Positions 1-7,857 of a DNA stretch of 23,883 nucleotides are shown here, piece by piece. The stretch covers positions 1-23,883 of the forward strand of contig CAYNTS010000032.1 of NCBI GenBank assembly GCA_964400495.1, read 5' to 3'. This stretch comes from CAYNTS01 sp964400495. GTDB taxonomy: Bacteria > Fidelibacterota > Marinisomatia > SCGC-AAA003-L08 > D37C17. Under the pieces are notes generated by a model. That model was not told the DNA's origin and searched no databases. It saw only the letters and a program-made list of their open reading frames with translations. Both the position numbers and the translations under genes were made by a program. Numbering within the stretch: the first letter of the stretch is position 1; each line of letters starts with the position of its first letter.

Positions 1-148
1 AACCTTCCAATGGCTGGTTTTCCCTTAATGCATAGTTTAATGCAGGGATTGTAGTCGTGTTCGTGGTTAAACGATTACTCATTGACCAACCTATAATTTT
101 TCGATTGTATAAATCCATTATAGTTGTTAAATACAGCCATCCTTCTAA
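1..148 (-). pseudogene. IS3-family transposase (OrfB, integrase core) remnant, 5'-truncated, runs off the window
   Basis: Reading the minus strand from 148 to 1 gives an open frame containing EGWLYLTTIMDLYNRKIIGW followed by SMSNRLTT and NYALRENQP. This is the middle of the rve integrase core of IS3-type OrfB transposases, where a segment of the type 'GWLYL..v.DLysRkivGWsm' carries the second catalytic Asp (here the D of IMDLYN). A TAA (149-151) precedes it in frame. The bases before that belong to the tRNA terminator region, so the N-terminal helix-turn-helix part and the first catalytic Asp (normally in a DxTYI motif just upstream) are absent. No start codon or terminal inverted repeat is visible. 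The gene continues beyond base 1, so I cannot say whether its 3' part is intact. It is most simply a decayed or truncated insertion sequence lying just beyond a tRNA gene. Confidence 0.75.
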
Positions 149-172
149 TTATTGTGAAGAACCATAAAACAA

Positions 173-198
173 AAAGGTTTCAGAAAACTGAAACCTTT
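173..198 (-). terminator. Rho-independent terminator of tRNA-Glu
   Basis: A perfect 11-bp stem (173-183 paired with 188-198) with a 4-nt loop lies immediately 3' of the tRNA on the minus strand and is followed there by TTGTTTT. The stem arms also read as a hairpin on the plus strand, where they are preceded by A-rich sequence, so it works best as a minus-strand terminator. It separates the tRNA from the transposase remnant. Confidence 0.85.
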
Positions 199-199
199 G

Positions 200-271
200 T
201 AGCCCGTAGGAGAATCGAACTCCTGTTACAGAGATGAAAACCCTGGGTCCTAACCACTAGACGAACGGGCC
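200..271 (-). tRNA. tRNA-Glu (anticodon UUC)
   Basis: The minus strand folds into a 72-nt cloverleaf. The 7-bp acceptor stem begins GGCCCGT and pairs with ACGGGCT, with a G-U first pair. The D arm contains TAGTGGTTA. The anticodon stem is CAGGG/CTCTG with one G-U pair, and its 7-nt loop TTTTCAT puts UUC at the anticodon positions. The T arm is AGGAG-TTCGATT-CTCCT and the discriminator base is A. No CCA is encoded, so it must be added after transcription. A strong terminator follows directly. A plausible promoter lies upstream (minus strand TTGGTA, 17 nt, TTAAAT, about 285-313) but is weak evidence. Confidence 0.95.
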
Positions 272-341
272 AAATCGAGCCGTAAATTTAATTAGGTTCT
301 TGATTGCATACCAAAAAATATTTACAGTTTAGAAAGATTTT

Positions 342-1220
342 TTAATTCACAATCAAAACAGGGCAATTTGCCTTTTGTGCTGTATGAATTGGTTTGCTCC
401 CTTTGAAATATTTCAAAAATTCATTGCCCTTGGCTTTACCCATAATAATAATGTGATTTTCTCCAGCTTCGTTTACAAAAACATCGGTTGGGTTACCTGA
501 CAACTTGGACAATGAATATGACATTTTCATGTGTTTTAAATACTTCTCTGCCCATTTATGAGCATTTTGATATCCTTTTCCGAATTTAACGGTTTTGCTC
601 ACTGTAAGAACTCTAATTTCAGCATTAAATTGTTTTGCTACTTGAGTCCCAAATACAATAGCACGTTTGGTTGCACGTGAATCATCAACACATAATAGGA
701 TTTTGTAATTCCATTTTGGGTCAAAATTACCCACAACAAATACACTTGTATTTATAAATTGAATGAGTTGGTGGGTGATTCTTTTTCTCCGTGGACGATT
801 AATTATAGCAAGTTCATATTTATGATTGTCTACCTCATGTGATAATTCCGACATTAATTCTCCTTCTCGAAGGATTAAATTAATTTTATGTCCAGAAGAT
901 TGAGGAAGAACCATTCTAATGCGTCGTTTTTCTTCAATTAAATTCTTGGGGTCAAACCCGCCTTCAATTTTTGAGGCAAATCCCATTTCAAGTATAGTTT
1001 TATAAGCCCATTCTAACACTTCAAGCCCAGGATGTAAAATATTCCATTCAGTTAAAGACCGGCGTGCCATATTTACATCACCTTCTAATATGGCCGATGA
1101 TTTTTTCCCAACAAATACGAGCGAAATATCTGCAGATACACCTTTTGCAATCGTTGCTCCTATTTTGAGAATATTTTTTGATTCATTACTTGTATCTTTG
1201 ATTGCAATTAAAAATTTCAT
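342..1220 (-). CDS. Tandem-domain universal stress protein (UspA family)
   Basis: This 292-residue cytoplasmic protein consists of two Usp domains. The first (about 1-160) opens with KFLIAIKDTSNES, the usual beta1 strand plus Asp. The second (about 168-292) opens with YKILLCVDDSRATKRAI and ends with a glycine-rich segment (GKAKGNEFLKYFKGSK) and the terminal strand CPVLIVN. That segment resembles the nucleotide-binding G2xG9xG(S/T) motif, but the glycine spacing is shifted, so ATP binding is uncertain. The ATG at 1220 has a GAGGTGA Shine-Dalgarno site just upstream. It is the last gene of a minus-strand operon, 10 nt after the SLC13 transporter. Usp domains often accompany transporters of this kind, as separate genes or fusions, and may modulate them. 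That role is inferred. Confidence 0.85.
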   Translation of the reverse strand: MKFLIAIKDTSNESKNILKIGATIAKGVSADISLVFVGKKSSAILEGDVNMARRSLTEWNILHPGLEVLEWAYKTILEMGFASKIEGGFDPKNLIEEKRRIRMVLPQSSGHKINLILREGELMSELSHEVDNHKYELAIINRPRRKRITHQLIQFINTSVFVVGNFDPKWNYKILLCVDDSRATKRAIVFGTQVAKQFNAEIRVLTVSKTVKFGKGYQNAHKWAEKYLKHMKMSYSLSKLSGNPTDVFVNEAGENHIIIMGKAKGNEFLKYFKGSKPIHTAQKANCPVLIVN

Positions 1221-1230
1221 TTCACCTCAC

Positions 1231-2661
1231 TTATTTAAAGTTCGTAAACTGAATAACGAGTGGCCAATACAACTTGTACAATAATAACAATGTGATGAAT
1301 GAAGCTAACCCCATTCTCCACCCTGCTCTTAAAAAATCAGCAACTTTTACCAAACCCGACGAATAAATAATCATGCAAGCAGGTGCTGCTACGGCTGAAA
1401 AATAACCAAACGCAGATGCAATTGAGGTTGTCATCCCCATAAATAAAGGGTGCCCACCCATATTTAAAGTAATTGGACCAAGTACCGCAACTGTTCCACT
1501 TGAACTCATTAGGTTTGACATTATCATTGTTAATGTAATATTAATTACATAAGGTATCATTGGAATTTGGTCAATCAACCCAGATGACATTGAAATAATT
1601 GAATTACCAATCCATTCTGCCGTACCCGCATTTTTCATTTGAACACCTAATGAAATTGCACCAGCAAATAATAAAATAACCCCCCAATTTGTATGCTGAC
1701 TTATATCCTTCCACTCCACTAACCCTGTTGCCATATATAAAAATGCACCTGCAATAGCAATGATACCCATCCCGAACTGTTCGTTTAACATAACCCACGC
1801 AAAAAATACTATTATAAATATCCCTATAGTTAAAAGTTCTTTTCCTTTAATTTTCCCTTTGTGTGCAACTTGCACTTTCAGTTTTCGTATTGCAGTATCA
1901 AGCTGAGAACATTCTGGTTTAAATGCCATTTTTAACAAAATAGGACAGGTTAAAATTCCGATAATCACCATTGGGTAAGCCATTATAATCCATTGAGGAT
2001 AAGATAATGTAATTGCATTATCAGTAATTGATTTCCAATATTCAATCATAATTGCATTTCTTGCACCACCCGATGGAGTCCCAATACTACCAATTGTTGC
2101 TCCATAAGCAATTGAAAATAAAATCAATACTGTTAAATTTGGAATTTTTCTAACTTGAGAACTATTTTTGACTAACGAAAGTCCAACAGGAAGCATCATT
2201 GCAACAACTGTATGTTCACCTACAAATGAGGATAAAAGTGCTGAAATTGCAGTAAATCCAAAAATAATATTGGTTACTTTATTCCCTGTAATTTTAATGA
2301 TACCCAATGCTAATCGAGTATCTAACCCTTGTTGGACAATTGCAACAGCCATCATGAGTGAGCCCATGATAAAGAAAACTGAATCATTCATAAATGAATT
2401 TGCAACCTCAGAAACAGGTGCAATGCCAAAGGCAACTTCCAAAATAACAATGAGTAATGCAACGGCAGGTAATGGTACTGGTTCTTTAATAATTAACACA
2501 ATAACCATTACACCAAGGATTAACGTTCTATACCCTGCTTGTGATACGTTTTGTGGATATGGTAAAAAATGATAGAAAATAAATCCAAGCAATGCGACAA
2601 ATAAAAGCCAACGTTTCTGTTGAATCCATAATAGTAATGCTCTATTAAGATTATTATTCAT
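1231..2661 (-). CDS. SLC13/DASS-family anion (dicarboxylate or sulfate) transporter
   Basis: This 476-residue inner-membrane protein has about 11-13 hydrophobic segments and the two-fold inverted architecture of the divalent anion:sodium symporter family. Family-like segments include SVFFIMGSLMMAVAIVQQGL (about 90-110), WGVILLFAGAISLGVQMKNAG (about 325-345) and the C-terminal half motif SNLMSSSGTVAVLGPI. The substrate-site Ser-Asn-Thr motifs of canonical members are not both preserved: the first repeat reads SSFVGEHTVVAMMLPV, and in the second SNL replaces SNT. Substrate and coupling ion are therefore not predictable. The gene starts 6 nt after the glutaryl-CoA dehydrogenase stop and is followed by a universal stress protein, so the three are very probably co-transcribed. 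A C4/C5 dicarboxylate would fit the neighbours. Confidence 0.8.
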   Translation of the reverse strand: MNNNLNRALLLWIQQKRWLLFVALLGFIFYHFLPYPQNVSQAGYRTLILGVMVIVLIIKEPVPLPAVALLIVILEVAFGIAPVSEVANSFMNDSVFFIMGSLMMAVAIVQQGLDTRLALGIIKITGNKVTNIIFGFTAISALLSSFVGEHTVVAMMLPVGLSLVKNSSQVRKIPNLTVLILFSIAYGATIGSIGTPSGGARNAIMIEYWKSITDNAITLSYPQWIIMAYPMVIIGILTCPILLKMAFKPECSQLDTAIRKLKVQVAHKGKIKGKELLTIGIFIIVFFAWVMLNEQFGMGIIAIAGAFLYMATGLVEWKDISQHTNWGVILLFAGAISLGVQMKNAGTAEWIGNSIISMSSGLIDQIPMIPYVINITLTMIMSNLMSSSGTVAVLGPITLNMGGHPLFMGMTTSIASAFGYFSAVAAPACMIIYSSGLVKVADFLRAGWRMGLASFITLLLLYKLYWPLVIQFTNFK

Positions 2662-2667
2662 TTATGT

Positions 2668-3837
2668 TTAATTGAATGCAGATTGTCCAGTAATGTATTG
2701 TCCTAAAATTAATGTATGCATATCATGAGTACCTTCGTAAGTGTACACAGATTCAATATTCATTAAGTGTCTCATAATTGGGTATTCACCAGAAATTCCA
2801 TTTGCTCCCATAATATCTCGTGCCAATTTAGCAGATTCTCGTGCCATCCACACATTGTTTCTTTTTAACATAGAAACTTGCTGAAACTCAAGACTGCCAT
2901 CATCTTTATTTTTACCCACATGAAAAGCAAGGAGCTGACCTTTGGTAATTTCATTTAGCATCCATACTAACTTATCCTGAACCAACTGAAACGAAGAAAT
3001 GGGTTTGTCAAATTGAATCCGTTCGTTAGCATATTTCAAGGAAACATTATATACTGCAAGTGCTGCGCCAATTGTACCCCAACCAATACCATATCGTGCT
3101 TGGGTTAAGCACCCCAAGGGACCTTTGAGTCCTTCAACATTTGGAAGTATATTTTCATCAGATACAAATACATCTTCCAGCACTAATTCTGATGTTATTG
3201 AAGCACGAAGCGACCATTTGTTTTTCATGAGAGGAGCGGAAAATCCATCTGTGCCTTTCTCGACAAGGAATCCCCGAACAATTTCATTATCGTCCTTAGC
3301 CCAGACTACAGCAACATCTGCAACAGTTCCATTGGTAATCCACATTTTTGCACCATTTAAGACATACCCACCATCTACTTTTTTGGCTCTTGTAATCATT
3401 CCTGCTGGATTTGAACCATAATCTGGTTCGGTTAACCCAAAACATCCAATTTTTTCACCTGATGCTAGTGAAGGTAACCATTTATTTCGTTGTTCTTCAC
3501 TTCCGTACGCATAAATGGGATGCATAACCAACGAACCTTGAACCGATACAAATGAACGAAGCCCTGAATCGCACTGTTCTAATTCTTGGCAGACTAAACC
3601 ATAAGCAATGTTTGATAATCCTCCACAACCATATTTTTCAGGAAGATTAATCCCTAAAAATCCCATCTCACCTAATTTGGGGATTAAATCTTTTGGAAAT
3701 GTAGCTTCTTTAAAATGTTGTTCGATTGATGGCATACATTCGTTCTCAACAAAGTCAAATGCTGCATGCTGAACCATTATTTCTTCATCTGAAAACAGAT
3801 TTGAAATGTTCAAAAAATCCAAACCCTTAAGTTTCAT
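2668..3837 (-). CDS. gcdH: Acyl-CoA dehydrogenase, glutaryl-CoA dehydrogenase type
   Basis: FAD-dependent acyl-CoA dehydrogenase of about 389 residues, predicted to oxidise and decarboxylate glutaryl-CoA to crotonyl-CoA in lysine/tryptophan or glutarate breakdown. The characteristic segments of this subfamily are present: GLRSFVSVQGSLVMHPIYAYG, the FAD-site strand GCFGLTEPDYGSNPAGM, YVLNGAKMWITNG, and the C-terminal ANGISGEYPIMRHLMN then YTYEGTHDMHTLILGQYITG. The E of TYEGTHD is the catalytic base position of GCDH. The reading frame can be extended to a TTG at 3840, but the ATG at 3837 is preferred because GGAG lies 7 nt upstream of it. It is the first gene of the operon with the SLC13 transporter, and it is divergent from a FAD-linked 2-hydroxyacid dehydrogenase gene. 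Electrons would go to electron-transfer flavoprotein, which is not encoded here. Confidence 0.88.
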   Translation of the reverse strand: MKLKGLDFLNISNLFSDEEIMVQHAAFDFVENECMPSIEQHFKEATFPKDLIPKLGEMGFLGINLPEKYGCGGLSNIAYGLVCQELEQCDSGLRSFVSVQGSLVMHPIYAYGSEEQRNKWLPSLASGEKIGCFGLTEPDYGSNPAGMITRAKKVDGGYVLNGAKMWITNGTVADVAVVWAKDDNEIVRGFLVEKGTDGFSAPLMKNKWSLRASITSELVLEDVFVSDENILPNVEGLKGPLGCLTQARYGIGWGTIGAALAVYNVSLKYANERIQFDKPISSFQLVQDKLVWMLNEITKGQLLAFHVGKNKDDGSLEFQQVSMLKRNNVWMARESAKLARDIMGANGISGEYPIMRHLMNIESVYTYEGTHDMHTLILGQYITGQSAFN

Positions 3838-3908
3838 CAAGTAACTCCAATTATTATATCGTAATTTACACGGTCAAATAGGTTAGTTAAAATCCAAAGA
3901 TTAAATTT
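3838..3908. promoter_or_regulatory. Divergent promoter region between gcdH and the FAD dehydrogenase
   Basis: These 71 bases between two divergently transcribed genes must hold both promoters. The minus-strand side carries a GGAG Shine-Dalgarno site for gcdH. The plus-strand gene has no clear Shine-Dalgarno sequence. I see no convincing operator dyad or pair of -35/-10 boxes that I would assign. Confidence 0.5.
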
Positions 3909-5531
3909 ATGAATAACAATATAATTTCGTTAAAATCCATTGTTAATTTAGAGAAGTTGGAAGCAATTTCTCAATTTTGTTCTTCACAAAATACACATGA
4001 AAGTCAATTAATTACATTTTTAACTGAGGAATTCAATATTGATTGTACCACCGATGCTGACATAGTTTCTGGATTTGAAAGGGATAGTTCTAACCTTCCC
4101 GGACATGCAACTGGGGTGTGTCGACCAAAAACTACTAAAGAATGTGCAATCATTTTTACAGCGTGTTTCAAAAGCAAAATTCCTTTTACAATATCTGCAG
4201 GGAAATCAAATTTAACGGGAAGTGCAACACCTTTTGGTGGAATTGTAGTTTCAACAAATAATCTTACTGAACCACACGTTCAAATTGACTTTCAAAACAA
4301 GACCGTATCTGCTCCAGTCGGAATTATCTTAGAGGACATGCGAAATGAAGTGCTTCTCCGGAGTAAAAAATCGTTGGTTTATCCTGTAGATCCAACTAGT
4401 AGAATTGATGCATGTGTAGGAGGGACTCTTTCATGCAATGCCTCTGGATTTATTCCTGGCAAAAAAGGAGCAACACGAGATTGGGTAAATGCAATTGAAA
4501 TTGTATTTCCAAACGGAAAAGTTGCCAATATCAAAAGAGGGGAAGCAAGTTCAAAAAATGGTATTTTCAAACTTCAGTTTGAAAATGAGCAAATTGAACT
4601 TCCAATCCCACGATATAAACGTCCACATATTAAAAATGCAAGTGGTCCATATTCTTCAAATAATGGTGAAATAGACTTTATTGATTTAATTGTTGGAAGT
4701 GAAGGGCTATTTGGACTCATCACACATTGCAATTTACAATTAATGTATAACCCATCATCATTTTTAGAGTTTTTTCTTCAACTAAATAATGAGAATGATG
4801 CAATTAATTTTACTCATTATTTAACCGAATTTTTAGAAGGTGACTTGTCTCGATTGTTTGCTTGTGAATATTTTGGATTTAATTGTCAAACGTATATGAA
4901 TCACAATGAAAAATTATTCAATAATGAACAGCAAGTGGGTATTTATTTGAAAATTCCATCCTCATTAGAACGATTAGAAAATGACTTTGCAACATGGGCT
5001 GAATTTTTTGAGAATATGTGTAATATTCATAGTGAAAATATTGTTGTTCTACAAGATGAATCAATTCAAAAAGTATTTTTTGAAGCACGTCATTCTATGC
5101 CTGAAAATGCACTTACTAAAATGCGTCTATTAGATACATTTAGCATTATTACTGATGCAATAGTTCCACCTGAGAACTTTGCTAAGTTTTTACACAAAAC
5201 ACATAAAATGTTACAAAGTGCTAATATTGAGTATTTGCTATTTGGGCATTTGGGTGATTGCCACTTGCATTTTCATTTGATACCCAAAAAAGAACAACAA
5301 AACGAAGCACATGAAATTTATAGAAAAATTATTGATATTTCAGCAGAATTAGGAGGGGTGTACTCTGCCGAACATGGTACAGGAAAACATAAACGAAACG
5401 ACTTTATTAAATGTTACGGTATTGAGGCGGTCAAAGAGGTTAAACAAAGTAAGTTTAGTGTTGACCCTAATTTTCTTCTAAACCGCGGGAATGTATTTAA
5501 ATATAAAAGCCCTAAAAAAAGCAATTCTTAG
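3909..5531 (+). CDS. FAD-linked oxidoreductase, GlcD / D-2-hydroxyacid dehydrogenase family
   Basis: This 540-residue flavoprotein has a PCMH-type FAD-binding domain at about 65-290. It contains RPKTTKECAIIF, the pyrophosphate loop SAGKSNLTGSATPFGGIVVS, and GGTLSCNASGFIPGKKGATR followed by EIVFPNGKV. The C-terminal FAD-oxidase domain (about 300-530) has the metal/substrate motif GHLGDCHLHFHL (HxGDxxxH type) and EHGTGKHKRNDF. Family members oxidise D-lactate, glycolate or D-2-hydroxyglutarate and pass electrons to quinone, cytochrome or ETF. There is no signal peptide or iron-sulfur extension. Its position divergent from gcdH and a dicarboxylate-type transporter makes 2-hydroxyglutarate an attractive substrate, but the sequence alone cannot separate this from D-lactate. 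Its stop codon lies inside the terminator hairpin. Confidence 0.82.
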   Translation: MNNNIISLKSIVNLEKLEAISQFCSSQNTHESQLITFLTEEFNIDCTTDADIVSGFERDSSNLPGHATGVCRPKTTKECAIIFTACFKSKIPFTISAGKSNLTGSATPFGGIVVSTNNLTEPHVQIDFQNKTVSAPVGIILEDMRNEVLLRSKKSLVYPVDPTSRIDACVGGTLSCNASGFIPGKKGATRDWVNAIEIVFPNGKVANIKRGEASSKNGIFKLQFENEQIELPIPRYKRPHIKNASGPYSSNNGEIDFIDLIVGSEGLFGLITHCNLQLMYNPSSFLEFFLQLNNENDAINFTHYLTEFLEGDLSRLFACEYFGFNCQTYMNHNEKLFNNEQQVGIYLKIPSSLERLENDFATWAEFFENMCNIHSENIVVLQDESIQKVFFEARHSMPENALTKMRLLDTFSIITDAIVPPENFAKFLHKTHKMLQSANIEYLLFGHLGDCHLHFHLIPKKEQQNEAHEIYRKIIDISAELGGVYSAEHGTGKHKRNDFIKCYGIEAVKEVKQSKFSVDPNFLLNRGNVFKYKSPKKSNS

Positions 5532-5538
5532 GGCTTTT
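5505..5538. terminator. Bidirectional Rho-independent terminator
   Basis: An 11-bp perfect stem (5505-5515 with 5528-5538, core AAGCCCTAA/TTAGGGCTT) has a 12-nt loop and A/T tracts on both sides. It serves the plus-strand FAD dehydrogenase, whose TAG stop (5529-5531) is in the 3' arm, and the minus-strand porin gene ending at 5546. Confidence 0.8.
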
Positions 5539-5545
5539 CTTAGAA

Positions 5546-6487
5546 TTAAAATTTAAACTGAAAATTCACTTTATATTCAGTTTCTGTTTCATTTGTTTCA
5601 TTCTTAGTTTGCCGAACATTTGGGGCAATAGAAACTCCATTACCACAATTCATAACAACACCTGCAGCAATAGTATTTATCTCTTCATCATCGGTTACCT
5701 GGTCATAACGAGCAAACAAATCTAGTTTTTCAGTTATAGAATAATTAGCACTGAATGACATTAAAAATTCATTTATGCCATCATCTACTATCACATCATA
5801 CTCAGCACCCACACGTAAACCCATACCTGCATATCCACCAAAAATACTTGTCATTGTAGTTGGGTCAGCAGAGGTTGATTCTGTTGTATAAATAAGACCA
5901 ACATTATAACCATCTTTTTTAGTAAGTTTGCGTTCACCATACGTAAGATTCAAAGCCATTTTGAAATTCTTATCACTTTGTTCTTCTTTATACCCTTCAC
6001 CATTTACAATTTGAAAGTTCATATATAGATCATTGATTGACTTCGAAACTCCCAATCCAATATCAGCGGTTGATGAAAATTTATTCTTATCAATTGCTGA
6101 CTTTTCAATAAATCGATATCCCCAATTCTTTTCTTGAGTGCCATAGGTATTCATTCCAATTAGACCAAAACTCAATGTTGCAAACCCATGGTCCATGTCA
6201 ATCTGTGCTTTTTTCAAAAAACTGACAAGGCGAGTATCTTCATCTGTTTCTTCTTTAATACCATCATTGGTATATTCTACAGTACCAATATCTGTTCTAA
6301 CCACATCAAACACAACTTTAAATTTTAGATTATCAGAAATATTATCTGAATAACTAAAATATTGTCTAACAAAATTAAATGATGATTCATCATCTGATTT
6401 TGTGTAATTAAAGTAAGTAGTACCACCGATTTTACCCTGTGTAAAAATCAATGAAACTAAACTTATCAATATCAATATTCTTTTCAT
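5546..6487 (-). CDS. Outer-membrane porin-like beta-barrel protein
   Basis: This 313-residue protein begins with a signal peptide (MKRILILISLVSLIFTQG, probable cleavage after FTQ). The rest is strands with alternating aromatic and polar residues, for example TTYFNYTKSD, NLKFKVVFDVVRT, HGFATLSFGLIG, DLYMNFQIVNGEG, LRVGAEYDVIVDD and KLDLFARYDQVTD. The protein ends in aromatic strand EYKVNFQFKF, the usual outer-membrane barrel terminus with a final Phe. It resembles OprO/P-like and other general porins of this bacterial group, but no substrate can be assigned. The start is supported by AAGGAG 8 nt upstream. It is probably monocistronic or the second gene after the esterase, 141 nt away. Confidence 0.7.
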   Translation of the reverse strand: MKRILILISLVSLIFTQGKIGGTTYFNYTKSDDESSFNFVRQYFSYSDNISDNLKFKVVFDVVRTDIGTVEYTNDGIKEETDEDTRLVSFLKKAQIDMDHGFATLSFGLIGMNTYGTQEKNWGYRFIEKSAIDKNKFSSTADIGLGVSKSINDLYMNFQIVNGEGYKEEQSDKNFKMALNLTYGERKLTKKDGYNVGLIYTTESTSADPTTMTSIFGGYAGMGLRVGAEYDVIVDDGINEFLMSFSANYSITEKLDLFARYDQVTDDEEINTIAAGVVMNCGNGVSIAPNVRQTKNETNETETEYKVNFQFKF

Positions 6488-6628
6488 TCTTTCTCCTTTT
6501 TAATTATTGAATTAGATTAACATGATAAGATTACCAATTTAATATTAACTAAATATGTTTGAAATATTAATTTTATGTTAGGAAATAATTTTTTTGCTTT
6601 GCCTATTAGGTGTTTAAATATTGAATAC

Positions 6629-7741
6629 TTATCTTCCAAGGATAATGTTTACTAATAGAATAATATCCAAAACATTTACAATTTGGTCTGCATTCAAATC
6701 TGCTAGAGAGGAATATTCAGAAGTTCCCATTATTATATTTACCGATTGTACAATATCTAAAATATTAATAATTCCATCATTATTAACATCCCCTAACATT
6801 GTATCTTCAGCACAGACTAATTCATACATAAATGAACTAGTTAATGATAAAATATCCGACATCGGAAACGAACAATGTCCACTTCCTGGATAGGTGTGTA
6901 ATTCACTGTAGTTACCATAATCAGTCATAGTTTGGTGGATTGTTTGACTGCCATATACTTGCATGTTGAGTCCAAATAACGATACGAACTCATCTGAATA
7001 AGGTACGGTTGAATCCTCAGAATTATGCATGCTCACAATAGGTGTATCATTGGGTTCAATCCAATTGTAGTCACCAACAGCACCACATAAATTTACAACA
7101 CCATGAAAATTAGAATCATACCCCTCATTTCCACTTAATCCTTCGAGTCCTCCTTGTTCTTCCATCATATCAGATAAATGAGATGGCACTTCTTCTATTC
7201 TATCAAGGTAGGCAGCATTAACTGTTGTTATAGAACCCGCAGACACTCCACCAGCATAAATTCTATCACTATCAATTCTAAATGTGTTTGGACCCTGGTC
7301 ATCCATTCTGAAATATCGGATTGCTGCTTTTAAATCGTGTATTGCTTTCATTACTGCATAGTAAGCATTTTCTTCGGTACCAACTAAAATTAAAGATTGA
7401 GTAACTCGATAATCAATAGCAACTGCAACATATCCCTTTTTTGCATAACTTGTGCATAGGGCAACAATACTTTGGTCAGATTTTGAGCCTGATACAAATG
7501 ACCCACCGAAGAGAAAAAATATTAGTGGTCTATATTCCTCAACATCACCTTGAGGTTCATAAACATCCATATATAAAACTTCGGTGTATTCTGCCCCCCA
7601 TATATTTTCGTTGGTATTAGAGCCATATTCAATATTGTAGGTTATTTCGGTTTCAAATATCTCATTTATATACCTATTTTCAATACAGTCCGACTGTGTA
7701 AAAATAAATGATAATAATAAAATACTAAATAATGGTTTCAT
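6629..7741 (-). CDS. Secreted alpha/beta-hydrolase (esterase) with C-terminal dockerin-like domain
   Basis: This 370-residue exported protein has a signal peptide at 1-17. An alpha/beta-hydrolase domain of carboxylesterase/feruloyl-esterase type spans about 35-305. The oxyanion-hole segment is FFLFGGSFVSG (75-85). The nucleophile is Ser167 in GVSAG, the likely acid is Asp243 in NSEDSTVPY, and the likely catalytic His is 289 in PGSGHCSF. The C-terminus (315-370) is a dockerin type I-like duplicated Ca-binding motif: GDVNNDGIINILDIVQSVN and ADLNADQIVNVLDIILLVN. In this bacterial group such tails occur on many secreted proteins and probably anchor or stabilise them; no cohesin partner is visible here. 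TGGAGGAAT precedes the ATG. The natural ester is unknown. Confidence 0.82.
   Translation of the reverse strand: MKPLFSILLLSFIFTQSDCIENRYINEIFETEITYNIEYGSNTNENIWGAEYTEVLYMDVYEPQGDVEEYRPLIFFLFGGSFVSGSKSDQSIVALCTSYAKKGYVAVAIDYRVTQSLILVGTEENAYYAVMKAIHDLKAAIRYFRMDDQGPNTFRIDSDRIYAGGVSAGSITTVNAAYLDRIEEVPSHLSDMMEEQGGLEGLSGNEGYDSNFHGVVNLCGAVGDYNWIEPNDTPIVSMHNSEDSTVPYSDEFVSLFGLNMQVYGSQTIHQTMTDYGNYSELHTYPGSGHCSFPMSDILSLTSSFMYELVCAEDTMLGDVNNDGIINILDIVQSVNIIMGTSEYSSLADLNADQIVNVLDIILLVNIILGR
6659..6679. repeat. 21-bp direct repeat shared with the endonuclease I gene (copy 1)
   Basis: Identical 21-bp sequence at 6659-6679 and 14817-14837, in both cases encoding the VNVLDII part of a dockerin-like repeat on the minus strand. 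The identity reflects common origin or recent exchange of the tail-coding module rather than a mobile element. Confidence 0.6.
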
Positions 7742-7857
7742 ATTCCTCCATAGTGAATTTAATCAGCTTAATTTAGATACAATTTGTAATGACTAATTAA
7801 TCTTTTTATGAATATTATTATTCTAAAAGTGCTAACATTTGTAAATTATATCAACTT
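7742..7857. promoter_or_regulatory. Divergent promoter region
   Basis: This 116-base AT-rich region separates the minus-strand esterase (with a GGAGG-type ribosome site) from the plus-strand lipoprotein (with none). It must contain promoters for both. A TATATC box 5 nt before the plus-strand ATG could be a -10 element of a nearly leaderless transcript, but I see no matching -35 box. Confidence 0.35.

Noticed and set aside
3838..3840. TTG start for glutaryl-CoA dehydrogenase
   Set aside because: The next codon is ATG with GGAG at ideal spacing, so the TTG is unnecessary.
6535..6580. AT-rich inverted sequences (TTAATATT-like) after the esterase gene, as a terminator
   Set aside because: Short imperfect A/T stems without a GC core or a convincing T-tract; such pairs arise by chance in this composition.
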